Shown one piece after another: positions 43,796-58,062 of a stretch of DNA of 64,000 bases. Below the pieces are notes generated by a model, which was given only the letters and a program-made list of their open reading frames with translations, was not told the origin of the DNA and made no database searches. This DNA comes from Megalonaias nervosa (lineage: Eukaryota > Mollusca > Bivalvia > Unionida > Unionidae), in contig JAECUM010000843.1 in NCBI GenBank assembly GCA_016617855.1, positions 1 to 64,000 of the forward strand. Reading direction: 5' to 3'. A program made the position numbers and the translations under genes. The stretch's first letter is position 1. Every line of letters starts with the position of its first letter.

Positions 43796-43799
43796 CAAA

Positions 43800-44515
43800 T
43801 TAAACATTAAGAGCCTAAACATTTGTTTGGGGAAATTTTTTTAAATTAAATTAATACAGATAATTGGTAGAAAACCTTAATTCAATTTACTCATCTAAAA
43901 ACAAAGTCCAAATTTAGACTAGGAGTCTTCAGAGCATAGTATCTTGCGTACATACAATTTTCAGATGTGCATGTTTCCCACCCCTTCCATATGAATGCTG
44001 AAAAACATTAAAACTGAATCCAAATATTGACAATTGACACCACCATTGCTGGTGTGCCACCATTTGCTAATGTGGCAAAAACAAAAATATGCATGCAAGG
44101 GTAATAAAAAAGTCCCATATTTTATCTGTTAATTGGAAAGTATATTTAACTGGTACCATGTCTGTGTTATGGAAGATTTTAGTAGAAATCAAAATCCTAA
44201 AGAGCTTTTAGACTGATTGTCTGATCCTCATTTAGTCACTCTCGTGTTCTCCGAGTTCATTTTTATTCATTCAGTACCTACTGATACTTTATATTTTAAT
44301 TTTACCTATAATTATTAGGTGTTTTGACATATGTATCATCTCTGACTTTGAATATTTTCAATGACTGTAAATACATACACGTGTATATATGAATCTATTT
44401 TCTCAGAGTCCTATAGAGTGAGTGTGTTCTCAGAGTGGGTATAGTAGGTATGGGTGTGTGATTTGGATTTTTAATTTAGCTATAACAGTTTTTCAGTCAT
44501 GTCGCTATGATGTCT
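43800..44515. other. No gene recognised
   Basis: AT-rich; nothing supported. Confidence 0.6.
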
Positions 44516-44519
44516 TTAG

Positions 44520-44750
44520 TAGTTGATAGTGATGTTTAGCATCATGTCCCACCCAGTCACATTGTCCTGACACCAGGCCAACCAGTCCTAACACTAACCT
44601 CTTAATGCTAAGCGCCAAGTGAGGCAGCTGCTAGTACCTATTTTACTATTTTATAAGTCTTTGGTATGACTCAGCCGGGTGTCAAACCCTTGACCTCCCA
44701 AATCTAAAGCAGATGCTCTAACCACTTAGGCCACTGAAACAGTGCTCCTA
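44520..44750 (-). mobile_element. tRNA-headed SINE of molluscan Meta type
   Basis: On the minus strand: box A TGGCCTAAGTGGTTAGAGC, box B GGGTTTGACACCC, then TCATACCAAAGAC, and a core GGTGTCAGGACAATGTGACT then GGGTGGGACATGATGC. I associate this arrangement with widespread molluscan SINEs. It is a different family from the three (AAC)n SINEs. Ends are approximate. Confidence 0.75.
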
Positions 44751-44754
44751 GTCT

Positions 44755-47746
44755 AGGAAGTTATAAAGACATGAAAAGATGCTAATAAATTCATACCTAT
44801 AATATTACCATTCAAGAAATATGAATGCTGATGAATGATTTAGTACAAGTAATTAGATCAAATATCATTTCAAAATACATGTATGATAATAATATCTCAT
44901 CAATTTATGAAATATGATTTAAGAAAAAAAAACATAACTCTAAAGGTAAGTTTTCATGTCTAATTTCCAGATTTCAGTGATGTACAAGTTTAGGCATTGG
45001 ATTCTTTGAAGATCTAATATGGAGGTTTCTGTTTCCAATTTATAATTTTTCCATATCTGAAATTCACATATATTTGTTCTTTTCACATTCAGTTAACACT
45101 ATAAAACATTTGCTGATTTTGTTTCTGATCATTGGCTGTGGCTATATGCAGCAAAAGAAACATTTTCACTCATTATGGCCATTCCTAGAATGCACATCTA
45201 CATTTATAGTTGGCTGGCTCACCAATCTGGATAGATGTTATATAGAATCAGCAAATCAATGTTAAGTCAAGAGAGGTAATGCAGTTGGTAATTTGAGACA
45301 TTCTGACTTCAATGGCAATTTTGGCTGCTGTATTACAGGAATTTGGTAGTACTAAATTTTACTGAATAATCAGATTGTTAGCATATGCATATTGTTCTAG
45401 TAAAAGCAAAGAAAAATAACTTATTATCATTACTGATTTATTTACTAATTTGAGAATTATTGTACTAAAAGTATCTTTGCAGATTTTGAAAAGTTTAAGG
45501 TTGTTGCTGGCTTGTAATTTTCTATTAATTGATCTTAATTAATTTTAATCACAGCCATGATAATAGCATATTTTTAATAGAAGATTTCTACAATTAGCTT
45601 CATCATTACAATTTTTTTAAGAAATACAACTTAACCTGTTAGTATTACAGAATGTGGAATATTTTAATATATTTTGTTTGTGTGTAACAAGGACTCAAAC
45701 AAACATTATTGACCCAGACTTGTCATTTCCTAACTACTGTGCTACCCAAGAAGGGTCTGCACCTTTATTAAACTCATGAAATCATTTGGAACATTTTAAT
45801 CTCTTTCTAATGTGAGTGAAAAAACTCAGACTCAGTGGTAATGATAGTAATACTTACCAGATTGGTAAGTTTTTGGCAGACTAACAAACATATGCAAAGA
45901 ACAGATCTTCAATATATAAACACTAAATATCATTCTAACCATCAAAAAAATACCAACACTAGCACTTTTATTCTTCATGTTATTCCTACAACTTTTTTTT
46001 GAAAAAACAAAATTGGCTTCTATATTGATATTGTTGATGACACATTGAGTTGTCCCACAACAAAGGCATTATGATGTTATTAAATTAAGTGGCCCATGTT
46101 GACAGTATTTGCTTATTCATTATGCAAAAATGGCTGATCTTGGTCCAGTTTTTAAAATACAGTTGGGATGTGAGATATACTTGATCTATTACAGGTATAA
46201 AATATATGCCCTTGATAAAATGTTCGCATATTTAACTTTTTTTTACAAACAGATACTTTTACATAACTAAGATCCAAGTAATCTAAAATCACTTAAAATG
46301 CACAGGTTGGTATGCCTCGCCCTACTTCTACTTAATATCTCCAAGTTATGTCCTTACCTAGAAAGGTATAGGAAAAAGTACCATCACTAACTGCCCATAA
46401 AATAATAGCTAAATTGGTATTTAAAATTCATCAGATATGTACAAGTTCAAGACCATTTATCAAATGCCCAAACAAAATAGTATGCCAGTAAATTTTTTCA
46501 GTATTACACAGTTACTGAGATAAAATCTCTATTCAACAGAAAACCTGTGTGGCCAATTTATGTTTTATGAAATTTTTAAAAAATATGCCAAAATACAGAC
46601 TTTACAATCCCTTCAAAAGTAGAGTGAAGATACACTCTATATTCATATGTATAAATACATAAGACAAAATATGGTAAAATATTTTGCCTTAAAGTGTACA
46701 CTGATCTTACATAAATCCAACAAAAACAAAACTTAATCATTATACACAAATATTTACAACGGTACTTATAAAATGTTATATTTTATCTATAAAATCTGTG
46801 CATCTGCAAACCAAGTGCATAGTCATTTTTAAACTATCATGACTTTGCTGCAAAATGTATGATGTATAATGGTACAAAAATTCCATGGTTCCTTAACATG
46901 GAATAAAAAAGAAGAAAATAAAAGAAAAGAAAAATTAAAGGACTAGCGTATCTATCTCTCTGCATAGGATGACTTCAAGCAGCTCTCACTCTCTTTGTTT
47001 GTTTATTATGACTTCAAGCATTCATTTGTATTCTACAGCAATATATCTGAGCATTCAAAATATATGCAAAGATTGCCTCCCTTGCAAATAAGCAACCATA
47101 TTCTTTTGATATATGGTTAGCTTGAAAATTATCCATTACTGAAAATGCAGGCTCAAAATATTATTTTCATATTAAATTTGTTTTATCAGCAGACAGACAG
47201 AAAAACACTGATGTGTTGTTCCTGGTTAGGAGTGCCACAAGTGAGACAATTTTAGTATGTATGGAGACTCGGCTGAAATAAAATCACATAACTGGATCTG
47301 CAGCATGCATGATCATCAAAGACAGTTACAAGGTATTAAGACTGAAAATAATTAAGTGTTTTATCATTTCACTGATCTGTTGTATGGTACATATGTTACA
47401 GCTCTAGTTCAGAAATCACAATTTTCTCTTGAATGTTTACAAATATTTACCCTGGAAGTTAGTCTAAACTATAAGTAACTTTGCCTGAAGAATATGCCTC
47501 AAAAAAGGAAAGAACTTAAACTAGATGTGATTGAAATGTACTGGTAAATTTCGAAGGTAATATGATTCATGAAAATTCTTTGGCATTAGGTTTTGTGGGT
47601 AATATCGAGAGACTTTCTGAGAAGGCATAAATGTATTAATATCTAATTACTGAAAAAAATAGTATTATACAATCAGAAAGTATCAGCTGCAGCTCATCTG
47701 TCTGTGGTATTAAAACAATTTCACTGCTGTAAAAGTCAACAGGTAC
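44755..47746. other. Downstream of the TRPM stop; possible 3' UTR then intergenic DNA
   Basis: AT-rich, with several minus-strand AATAAA signals (for example TTTATT near 47004). I cannot choose the real cleavage site. No other gene is seen. Confidence 0.5.
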
Positions 47747-47951
47747 TTAAGCATCTGCAGATGGACTGATTTCACTAATTTCCAGGTAGGGAATACGGTT
47801 GTTTCGTTCTTGATTTCTGAGAATTTGTTGCAACATTTGCATCATCTGGTTGATATGGTAACTATTTTGTGCCACTTGATTTCCCAGTTCATCCATATGT
47901 ATCTGCATTTCTTCTCCACTGTAATCATTGACATTAGTGTTAACCATATGA
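47747..47951 (-). CDS. TRPM-family channel, last coding exon
   Basis: A TTTCAG acceptor precedes 47951. The exon encodes the C-terminal 67 residues and ends at TAA 47747-47749. The segment MQIHMDELGNQVAQNSY followed by INQMMQMLQQILRNQ has a heptad pattern, fitting the C-terminal assembly coiled coil of TRPM channels. No Nudix or kinase domain follows, so this is a short-tailed TRPM. Reading phase joins the previous exon exactly (TC|T). Confidence 0.85.
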
Positions 47952-48547
47952 CTGAAATCAGAGTGAGAAAAAAAATGTTATCATTAATTTTTTTCTTGGT
48001 CAACTGCATTAAAGAAAAAGGTCTGGAACATGATAGAAACATGCCTAGCAATATTTTATGCCTGTAATGACTGAAGGGTACTGGATCAAAATCAATGCAG
48101 CACTAAACATACCAATGGTTTTGAAATTTAATTCTGATTTTGAAATAAGGCAACATTTGTCATTTTCCTACCTCATTCTATCCAATTAATGTACCCCTTT
48201 AAAATCAACAATAAAATATCCAAGTATGGAGACCACACCAATTCAATCCAGTCTGTGCTTAAAAGTAAAAGTCTGGTTATGTAGCACTTTACCAGTCAAT
48301 AGCATGTACCATGCTGACTAGTCTAAACCATGCACCATATTTACTGACCAATAATATGTACCATATTTACCAGTCCATAACAGGTACCAAATTTATCCGT
48401 CTTTACTATATACCAAATTTACAGGTCTATAAGATGTACCATACTTCAGCTCAGACCTAAATTCTGCAGTCACACAATGTGCAGGCAGATATGTTTATAC
48501 TATTTGTCTGCGTATAATTTCAACTGAAATGCAGTGTTTCAGTTGAA

Positions 48548-48550
<3 letters not shown>

Positions 48551-48585
<35 letters not shown>

Positions 48586-48760
48586 GGGTTTAATGCCATT
48601 TTTCAGCACATGATAGATTACACATGGCATCCTGTATAACTGGTGTGGGAAAAATCCAGGAAAACCCAGGGAAGAACCACTCAAACCCATGTTGACAGAT
48701 GAGAGATGGTAGTGACTGGTAAAGATGACTGCTTTAGACCACATGGTCACCTGGAGCCCC
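48551..48760 (-). mobile_element. (AAC)n SINE, second copy
   Basis: On the minus strand, box A TGACCATGTGGTCTAAAGC, body CCAGTTATACAGGATGCC and GTGCTGAAAAATGGCATTAA, then (AAC)n. Flanking duplication TTCAGTTGAAATT (48538-48550) / TTCAGCTGAAATT (48761-48773). Confidence 0.9.
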
Positions 48761-48849
48761 TTCAGCTGAAATTATATGCAGACAAATAGCATAGATAAGT
48801 ATCTGCCTCAAAATTGTGCAACCACAGAACAAGGTTTGAGCTGTTCTTA

Positions 48850-49140
48850 TTTGGTACAGAAAGTGATGATAGTTCTGGGTCTATGCTGTTTATTTTCATT
48901 GACCCTTATATGTCATTGTAGAAAGTGACAGCAGATCTGGGTATATACTCTCTGTCTAAACAGATCCAGGTATGTGGTACACCAACTGAGAGCAGAGTTG
49001 GGTTTATGTTGTTTGTTTGCAAAGACCCTGATATGCCAGTACATGAAGCAGCAATGGATCTGGATCTATGCTGTTTGTCTGCACAGACCCTGACATGCCT
49101 ATACGTTAATTGGCAGCAGATCTGGGTCTATGGTGTTTGG
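48850..49140. repeat. Degenerate minisatellite, about 40-50 bp units
   Basis: Repeated GATCTGGGTCTATGCTGTTT and ACAGACCCTGAYATGCC motifs, about five degenerate copies. Confidence 0.75.
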
Positions 49141-50543
49141 ATTTTTTTATATTGATTCTGGCAATATGGTATATTCAGAGCAGACTTGAGTCTCTGTTGC
49201 AGTTGAGTGGACGGTATATGTAATCAGTATGGTACCTGTTCAGTATAGTCTAAATTCTTTCACAATGGAATACAAACAAAAGAAATGTGAAATATCACAT
49301 TCTTTTTAATTGTTTAAATGTTCACTGTGTTAGATTTACAGGATCATCATTCAAGCTTGCAATGATCTTTGAGGTTTAATATCATGAATCCACACTGTAA
49401 GAAAATTTTACAGAAGAACTATACAACTCCAAGTGCTTTAGCACATTTTTGTTATAAAGGTTTCAGTTGTTTCAACTGTTTTAATTCCTGATGTCATGAA
49501 AAAGCAGGTTTTATGCCAGTTCTGAAAAGGTAATTCAAGTGATGTTCAAGTGCATGAGTAGTTAGTATCACATATCATAAAAATGGTGATTTTCAGTAGT
49601 TGGACGGAAATAAAAAACCAGTTTAAATCTTGATGTACTCTTCCAATAATCCAACTCTAGGTCTTTTTATTACTACCGTTACGACTCTATGGTCATAAAC
49701 TAAGTAACAAAAAGAAGCAAAACAAACAAGTTTTGTAAAACTTATCAAACAATTTAAATATCAAAGTTATAAAATGAAAATGTAAGAGGAACTTATGTAT
49801 TATGAATTGGATCTAAAATAATCCTAAAATAGTTCAAGTCCAAAAAAAAAGAACTGAACATTCTAAATGAATTTCAGATCCACAAATGTACCAGTCCTGA
49901 TGTATCAAAATGGCAATGTCCAGAACTCCTGTGAATAATTCACAATCTTCCCAGAATAATATTTTAGTCAATGAGCACTTTGTAGTTCCAATGAATATTC
50001 TAAACAAATATTTCCTCTCAAATAACATCAAAACACAGCATTAAATACATCAGAAGACTGATGTTACAAAAAGAACATAAGAAATAAGACTGACTAAAAT
50101 TGTACAGCATCACCTACTCATATACAGGCATAAGAGGTGGAAACACATTCTGCTACTACTCCAATGTGATAATTTGCAAATATCCTACATCATAAAAATG
50201 AACCCACTTTACCTAACTCATCCAACAGGAAATAACTTAATTCTTCAAAGCACCCACCCAACCCCACCAGCCAATGAGAAATTACCCCAAAGTTGTCAAC
50301 AGATCTTATTACTTATATTATTATTAATACTCATAAACACCTACAGCAACTGTTTATAGATCCTATACTATCTACACTCTTAATATCTTAAAATTGATGT
50401 ACAATATTGAACTAATATCTTGGCTGAAGATTATCATTACAAAATACAGTCATAAACAAAAATGACACATAATATAGACACAATCATGCACCAACAGTTT
50501 CAAAACATATAGATATACATAACGCTACTGTACTCATACTTAC

Positions 50544-50654
50544 GAGCTTGAAAGTGGTAAAACAGCACCCGACACGTCCATCCCTTTGGAAGGATTTTCC
50601 TGCAGCCTTACTGATTCTTTGATGCTATCTAGGTCCTCTATTACTCTCTCCAAC
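50544..50654 (-). CDS. TRPM-family channel exon
   Basis: Acceptor TTTACAG, donor CTC|GTAAGT. It encodes 37 codons in phase with both neighbours: LERVIEDLDSIKESVRLQ is helical and continues the post-TRP-box region. Length and phase (1 + 108 + 2) agree. Confidence 0.85.
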
Positions 50655-53600
50655 CTGTAAATGAGATAATAATGAAACAATACACTTTCTAGTGAAACCA
50701 AAAACTAAGGATGTAATGGTATACTAACAAAAGGTCCCACCAAGTGGTCTTGATATTGCTCACCAGGGTAGCTGACAAATGTCATCTTGCAAATGGATAT
50801 TCAAAACTAATGAGGATGATAAAAAGATGCTGCATCACCTGTTAATGAGATTTATTTCACCTCTGAAACCATATAAACTGGATTAATTTCTCCATGTAAC
50901 AGGTACAAGTCATTTATACAACCAGTATTATCCTTTACATCTCTCCATCTTGCAGGGACTGGGCCATAATTCATAACTAGACACTGTTTATAGCCCCATC
51001 CTTAAAACATACATGTATACTTACTTTCATTAACAAGGGAGTTATTCTGCACAGTCAGCATGGATTCCTGGGTGTTTCCTTACCCAAATGGTGCCCAGCC
51101 CTTGGAGTCTTAAGTTGTCTGCTATTGAGATAAACACCCAAGAAATCTACAGTGGATAAGTAGTTAGGGTGCTGGACATGTGACCAGATGGTTGCAGATT
51201 CAAGTCACATACTCTGATCAGTCTGGTTTGACCAATGAATATCTCAGGATTTTTGTCTATGGACATGGGTTTCTTTCCTCATAGTAATTTTGAAGTGTTT
51301 CATGAGGAAAGCATATTAGGTTATTACATTTGTTTTATTAAAAGCTAAACAATAATGGCACTGGATACATGAAATGCCTTAAAGTAATGCAAAATACATT
51401 TTTAAAATACATATTTAAAAATAGCAACAGTCAAACTCTGTTGAGTTAAATAAATCAAACTTGCTTCAAAATATTCAAGAATTAAAAATGTACTCAAGCT
51501 TTCAGCAGTAATTCTCTGCAAATACTTTTATAAACTTGGATATGCTTGTTAAAAGAAATATGTTCTTTATAAAACAAAATCTTTGTCATGCACATATTTA
51601 CATATCTGAAGCAATTCTGATATTTGGATACATTTATTGGCATGCCTCTGAGAGACTTTCAGTTCTTCCGCCTAAAGGTTATACTGCATTACTAGTATAT
51701 TCCCATACTCTCTTTTCCTCAGCAAAGACCTCTTCATTGACAAGACTGTAATAAAATTAATTGGTAATTTACATGCCAATCTTATCAATATCATCAAATT
51801 ATAATCAACTTAGAATGTTATTTGTTATATTGCTTTTTTGTATTTTTCTTCAGTGTAAATAATAAATCATTCATTATAAATCATAACATGTATTATTTTG
51901 TTATGTTTCATAACTTATTTTATTTAAATTCATGCATCACATGTTCTACAATTATTTTTAATCTGTATCAAACTTTTTTCTGCAATGGGAAGAGCAAAGA
52001 ATATCCTTAAAACTTGATTTTAAATAGTCCTTATCATAGGTTACTTCCCTTGCTTTATCTACAAAGAATCTGAGTTATTAGGATACTTTTTGTTGAAATT
52101 TCTTCCAGTGATCTTGATTGGATACAATATGAAAACTGCTTTAAGGTTTCTTAAGTTTTTGATGGCACATCAACATTTATCTAAAGCTGAAAATCCTTAT
52201 ATCAACACAGTTTGTATCAAAGTTCATCAAATTTAGTCCAGCAGTTGTTCATGGCAAAGATGTGTAAATGCAATGAGACACATTTAATTATATCCCCAAG
52301 ATGATTGGCAACTGATAATGTACCTATTTTCCTTTCATATCATGTCAAGTTTTCTATAAGATACTCATCTGCTACCAAATAACAAAACCCCATCTTGGAT
52401 TATGTCCCTCACTACTTGTGTCAGATACTTTGGATGTACAATTATAATTTTCAGCATAGGCAAATGTACTTTTATTTGGTAATAATATGTCTAGGTGTAC
52501 TGGTAGATTATGTGCAAAAGTGAAAATATCAGATCATGAATACTTGAAATTCAGTAATGAATAACAGCGTCTCTATTCACCCAATTCTGTGCCTTTGGCA
52601 GTATACATTAGGAGCATGGAATTTTAGGTCACTGTTTTAACATGTTTACACAGAGCAGATATAAAAAAAAGTACTTCTGTATAGGAAATACAGTTTATCA
52701 TTTCTCACTGACAACATCTAGATCTAATCCGACTTAACCATCTGTAAACCTAATGGGGCATAGTAATGTATATCAAGATACCAAAATATGTTACTCTCCT
52801 GATAATCTACAGAGTCTGACAAGTCTCATGCCCTTTTGTGCATGTTAACATGTTGCTTGGTCTGGACTACAAAATAAATTCTGAACCAGGCTATTGTGTC
52901 ATCATTGTCTGTTGCTGTTTGCAGTAGAGGAAGCACTACACATGTACAAACTCCAATAAAGAATGTTATTATATGCTCATTTTTTTCTCCGTTGACTTTA
53001 CATTGTCAGAATCATGCAGTATTTTGCGATACTGAACTCGCACGCTCAATTCATACTGCATTCACGCGAATAAAGGAACTACTTTCTATTGTAAACAAAC
53101 AATTTGTTTCTGAATGAACTAAAGCTGATGTTTAGTGGACTGCCGCATACCAGCTGCTTTGGCACGTTCCGCGCTAACTTTTTTTATACAATTTTTCAGA
53201 TTTAGGCTAGCTATAGATGCCAGACAGGGTCCTTACAAATAACATGCAAGTTACAAGACATAAACTGTCTTCTTTAGCTGGTAATAAAAATGGCAAAAAT
53301 ATATTTACAGTTTTACATCCTGAATCTCCTCAAAATGTACTTTCTTAGTTCTGCAAATCCGAATTACATGAGCCATGTCATGGGTTCTCAAGCTTGATTA
53401 CACATTTCAAAATTGTACTGTAATTTCGACTATATTCCAAGTGCAATTACATCCTCCTTACTGCACTCAAAATGAAATAAACATTAAATTCCACAGTGTC
53501 TTTTCCATAATTGCAATTGAAAGACTTCATATTTTTTCCACATTATGATCTGAATCATTCAATGACAGAACAGAAACACGCATGCTAATGTCAACACACT

Positions 53601-54300
53601 TCTGCCTCGCTGCTTCAATATGATGTATTTCATGTAGAATTGGCACAGACGCTGAAATCGACGTACTTCATGTAAATAAATCCAGTCTATAACCATGAAA
53701 TTTTGTCGAATCGACAAAAATACCAAAATCTATTCATCTGAGATCAAATGGAAAATTTGTTGCAATTCACATTCATTCACAATAAGACTCCAAATTTCAA
53801 TTTTAAGTAGTCCAAAATGCCATTTTCTTTTGAAACTTATGTCTAGCGTGTGACCAACTTCAAATTTATCTGGGCAGAGTTACATGCGCATTAATAATGT
53901 TGTTGTGTAATGATGAATCTGCGCTTGTGTATTTAGTTTGGAATACGGCATACATTCAGTTACTTTGTTTCTTGAAATGTATTTTTGTTTATATATTTAA
54001 GCCTTGGGTAGAATAAGTAAATGAGCATATAATATAAAGGTTACTGCATTTGTATGGGAAAATATCAACTCATTTTGTCGGATGGATATACTGCACTCCC
54101 AAGGTCGTGCATTATAAACATCCGAAAAACTTGTTCATATTTTCCCATACAAATGCAGTAACCTATAATTCTCGTATTGGTATATTATGTTTCACGTATA
54201 AAATACCATTAAAACTGGCATGAATATTCCCCCACTGGTACATTGCCTTTCATGTACAAATATCACTATAACAAGCATCATCCCCACATTGGTACATTAC
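50655..54300 (-). other. TRPM intron
   Basis: Donor GTAATG at 54300-54295, acceptor at 50655. It includes the foldback element at 54038-54164; otherwise AT-rich with no gene. Confidence 0.75.
54038..54164. mobile_element. Foldback/MITE, 127 bp
   Basis: Ends AGGTTACTGCATTTGTATGG and its perfect complement. Arms pair, with a few mismatches, for about 46 bp around a centre of about 34 bases. Confidence 0.9.
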
Positions 54301-54433
54301 CTTTCATATGTAGTGGTGACTTTTCTGTGAACGGTTTCAAGTTCTAGTCTCTGGGAGGAACTCAAGTACTCTTCTAGTGCACTCTTTTCAAACAGTGTTA
54401 AGCGGTCATTGTCCTTGTCACTCAGTTCAAGCT
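54301..54433 (-). CDS. TRPM-family channel exon
   Basis: Acceptor TTCTGCAG, donor GAAAG|GTAATG. It encodes LELSDKDNDRLTLFEKSALE and a following helix ending VTTTYE. In TRPM channels the segment after the pore and TRP box contains such a charged LTLFE-type helix. Phases (2 + 129 + 2) match both neighbouring exons. Confidence 0.88.
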
Positions 54434-54655
54434 CTGCAGAAGAACAGTACAATAATTTCATGAATATGTTGTTATCAATATGTATACAGATTTTATAAAC
54501 CAACCTACTGGTATATTCAATATTTCTCAATCCCTGGATATAGTTCTGCAGAAAAACAGTACAATAATTTCATGAATATCTCACTACCAATATGTATGAA
54601 GATTTTTATAAACTAACCTATACTCAATATTTCTTGATCCCTGGATCAAAGCTTC
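54434..54655. repeat. Tandem duplication next to an exon acceptor
   Basis: The intron sequence from the acceptor (TTCTGCAGA..AACAGTACAATAAT) through TATTCAATATTTCTCAATCC is present twice, at about 54432-54540 and 54541-54650, so a second TTCTGCAGAA-like acceptor is next to the real one (on the plus strand TTCTGCAGAAAAACAGTAC at 54544). Confidence 0.85.
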
Positions 54656-54782
54656 TAAATAAAAGAAAAATGGCAGTAACCGGTTCAGCTGAAACTGAAC
54701 TGCTACTCCTTTCCATTTAGGTCTTAAAAGTTTTTTTTTTTTAAATCTATCATTACAACTGTTTCTGTCTGTTTTCCTGTTT

Positions 54783-54900
54783 GTGTATGTATGTATGTAT
54801 GGTTGGATGGATGGATGGATGCATAACTGCACGTATGTATGTATCTATGTATCTATGTATGTATGTATTATTGTATGTATGTATGTATTATATATGTATG
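54783..54900. repeat. Tetranucleotide repeats (GTAT)n/(GGAT)n
   Basis: Mixed GTAT and GGAT runs, interrupted. Confidence 0.9.
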
Positions 54901-54954
54901 TTTAATCTATATTGTGTTTTTAACTTTTGTCCATGATAGTAAATAGTACTTCTG

Positions 54955-56590
54955 ATTATGGTCACTTGTAAATAGAAAGTTTACAAAGCATTCAAGTTCA
55001 AGGCCAGTCTTATTTGCAATTAGACTGGGTTTGTTGGATTGTTTCACATCCCTTTATTATATAGGTCAAGTGAAAATATATAAAAATGGGGCTTTGATAA
55101 GAAATAACTCATTAATGTTTTAGATCAGTCTATGGGAATCCATTTGTAATCAGACTTTACAGTTGTGTTGTTAAATTCAATATAATTCAAGGGGAATAAT
55201 TTATGTAAAATATTATTGGAATTACTAAGGATATCATTGACATTTGGATTAATACATAACTTTGGATTTCTGTGAACTCATTCAAAGACATTCTGGGTTG
55301 CATCACTGTGTTATATCAGGGCATTCAAGACTACCGGAATTCAATCAGAACATTCTATATTTTTGGACTTGTGATAGGACATTTATGGTTATGTGGAATT
55401 TAATTAAGGCTAAGTCAGATGGCAATGTTTTAATTGATCAGGTCCTTGAACAAATGTTGGAGGATGATAATAAAGATTAAATTCATTCCTTGTATCTTTT
55501 TTCTTTTTATCCCTACAGCCTATGACATACATATTTTGTGCAAGGTCTTATACACAGTACAGCCAAAAATCATATGGTGTGCCAGACTAATGTAATGTCT
55601 CTAGTACAGACCATGGGGCAATCGCTGAATAAATGACACATCTGATAAGTACGAGATAACCTTTCAGACTCAACAGTCTTGTGCTTTGTGGCTAAAGAAT
55701 TTTTGAACAATTGAGGAAAACATAAAGACCAAATAATTGCATTGCATGGGATATTTATAGACCCTCATATCCAGTGCCTGACATGCCAAGTTAGTAAACA
55801 GTTATGGTCACTTGTAAACATAAAGTTTACACAGCATTTGAGTTCAAGGCCAGTCTTTTGCATAATTAGAATGGGGTTTTTCTTCGATTGCTTCACATCC
55901 TGTACTGATATAGGTCAAGTGAAAATGAGTATAAATAGGAATTTGATAACAGTTTTGTTGATGAAATTAGATATAATTTAAGAGGAATTACTTATTTTAA
56001 ATATTCATTGGAAGTACTAAAGTGCTCATTGACTTTTGAATTAATAAATTACTTTGGATTTTTGTGAACTCATTCAAAGACATTCTGGATTGCATCATTA
56101 CTGTGTTATATCATGGCATTCAAGACTAATAGAATTCACTCAGAACATTCTATATTTCTGGAATTGTGATGGGACCTTTATGGGTTATTTGGAATTTAAT
56201 TCACAATATTGTAAGTGTCTCCTTAATTTTTGCTTTGTATGGTAGGGAATTATATTGCTTGTTGATTTTACTGAAATAATTGGTTTCACTTTCTTTCTGT
56301 TACAAATTTTAAGACATAAAGTTGTAACAGTATACCGATATATATTATGGATGGATGGATGTGGTGTGCCAAACTAATGTAATGTCTCTAGTATAGACCA
56401 TAGGTCAATCACTGAATAACTGACAGATTTTGTAAGTCCTTGAGATAACCTTTCACACTCAATCTTGTGCTCTGTGACAAAAGAAGTTTTGAACAATTGA
56501 GGACAACATAATGACCAAATAATTGCATTGCAGATGATATTAATGGGCCCTTGTCCAGTACCAAAAACACCAAGTTAGCAAACAATTTGA
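54955..56590. repeat. Two-copy tandem duplication, about 0.8 kb each
   Basis: 54955-55800 and 55801-56590 share many segments, for example GTTCAAGGCCAGTCTT, GTGAACTCATTCAAAGACAT, and TAATGTAATGTCTCTAGTA, in the same order, with about 80-90% identity by eye. Confidence 0.85.
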
Positions 56591-56989
56591 GCTCATTTGT
56601 TGATTGGGCATGCAAACATCAACTGCAACAATAAGATTAGTATTAATAAATTACCATTCTGTGATGATCAGACTGGCATAATTAAACATCTGTGATGATA
56701 AACTGTAAGTCTACATTGACAATTTTAGTATGGCTTCATAATATGAACCAAGAGGCCCAAGTAGGCCTGATATTGCTAACCAAATTTAATTAACAGTTGA
56801 CCATTCTACTCAGGAGGCTTATGTAGTGATGTAGTATTGTAAAAACACATCTAATGTAAACTATCTTCCAAACTGCATGTCATATTGATCTTACCTATTT
56901 TACTATATCCTGATCAAAGTTCTTTCTAAAGAAAGAGGCATAATTACTATGCATGGTCTCTTGCTCAAGATCGAAGTCATCCACATTCT

Positions 56990-57490
56990 AGATGATAAGA
57001 AACCAAACAGATATGGCTCAGGAGTGGTAACATGCTCAGCCAATCAGATGCAAGATCACCTTAATAACATGCACTGATCTTACTTTTCAAACTACCCATG
57101 TTCCATTATTGATCAGATCAAAAATATGGCTTCCATAGTGGCAATAAGCTCAGCCAATCACATGCTATGGCACATCTTGAATATGCATGTATCTCACCAT
57201 TATTGAAATGGTCCAAAATCTTGATGATAAAAGCATACATCCCAGGTTTCATCAAAATCAGATAACAAGTATGGTTTCAAGACTGATAAAAAGCTGGTCA
57301 ATTAGTAGCAAGATGATATCATTAATATGGTTGGATCTCACCTCATTATCAAATCCATTCAGGATCTTGATAATATAACCCCATATTGCAGTTTTGATCA
57401 AAATTAAATTAGAAAATGATAACAAAGTTAGCCAATCAGGTGCAAGATCATGTCATTAATATGCATGGGTCTTGATCATTATTGAATTTG
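56990..57490. repeat. Tandem repeats of about 140 bp
   Basis: Four degenerate units with AGCCAATCAGRTGCAAGATC, then CATTAATATGCAT, separated by TCATTATTGAA-like spacers. Confidence 0.75.
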
Positions 57491-58062
57491 TATTCAAAAT
57501 TCAGGGTGTTAAGTATCTTTCAATGATATAAATATAGGAATGGTGATGAAAATATTGGAACTATGTGTTCAAATAATAACAAAATTATGAATTATAGGAA
57601 TAATAAATGAGAACAGAAAGAAATTCAATTTGTATTCTCCAAAACTCACCAGGTCTATCCTTTTTTAATATTACAGTATAAACATTCAAAAGAACACTTC
57701 ACAGTGTTAAAATGGAGAATCTTCTCATAACAAGTCAACAAACTGAACTATGTGAATTACTTGAATCATATTATGACTCGAGATTACTAAGATGGCAATA
57801 AATGCATATGGTTAAGTTGATAGTCTAATTATAAAACATACTGACAACAATTATAAACACTGACATTATCTTCAAAAATAAGTCCTTCTTATCATAACTT
57901 TTAGATCAGAAAGTATTTAATTCAGTTACAGGAAAAGTCATAATTATACAATTCAAAGCCATCTGCTGTTTTTACTCGCTTATTTTTGTTACCAAATTAT
58001 GTAATCATCAATACAAATAACTCTTTCCACCACCATCTGAAGCTATATCCTTTGTAAGGCTT

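Larger units (their letters stand above)
47952..50543 (-). other. TRPM intron with a SINE and tandem repeats
   Basis: Bounded by GTAAGT and TTTCAG. It contains the SINE at 48551-48760 and repeats at 48850-49140; otherwise AT-rich. Confidence 0.75.

Noticed and set aside
43148..43803. ORFs of 130 and 88 residues
   Set aside because: They run through a minisatellite.
52896..53117. 73-residue plus-strand ORF inside a TRPM intron
   Set aside because: No splice sites or recognisable motif.
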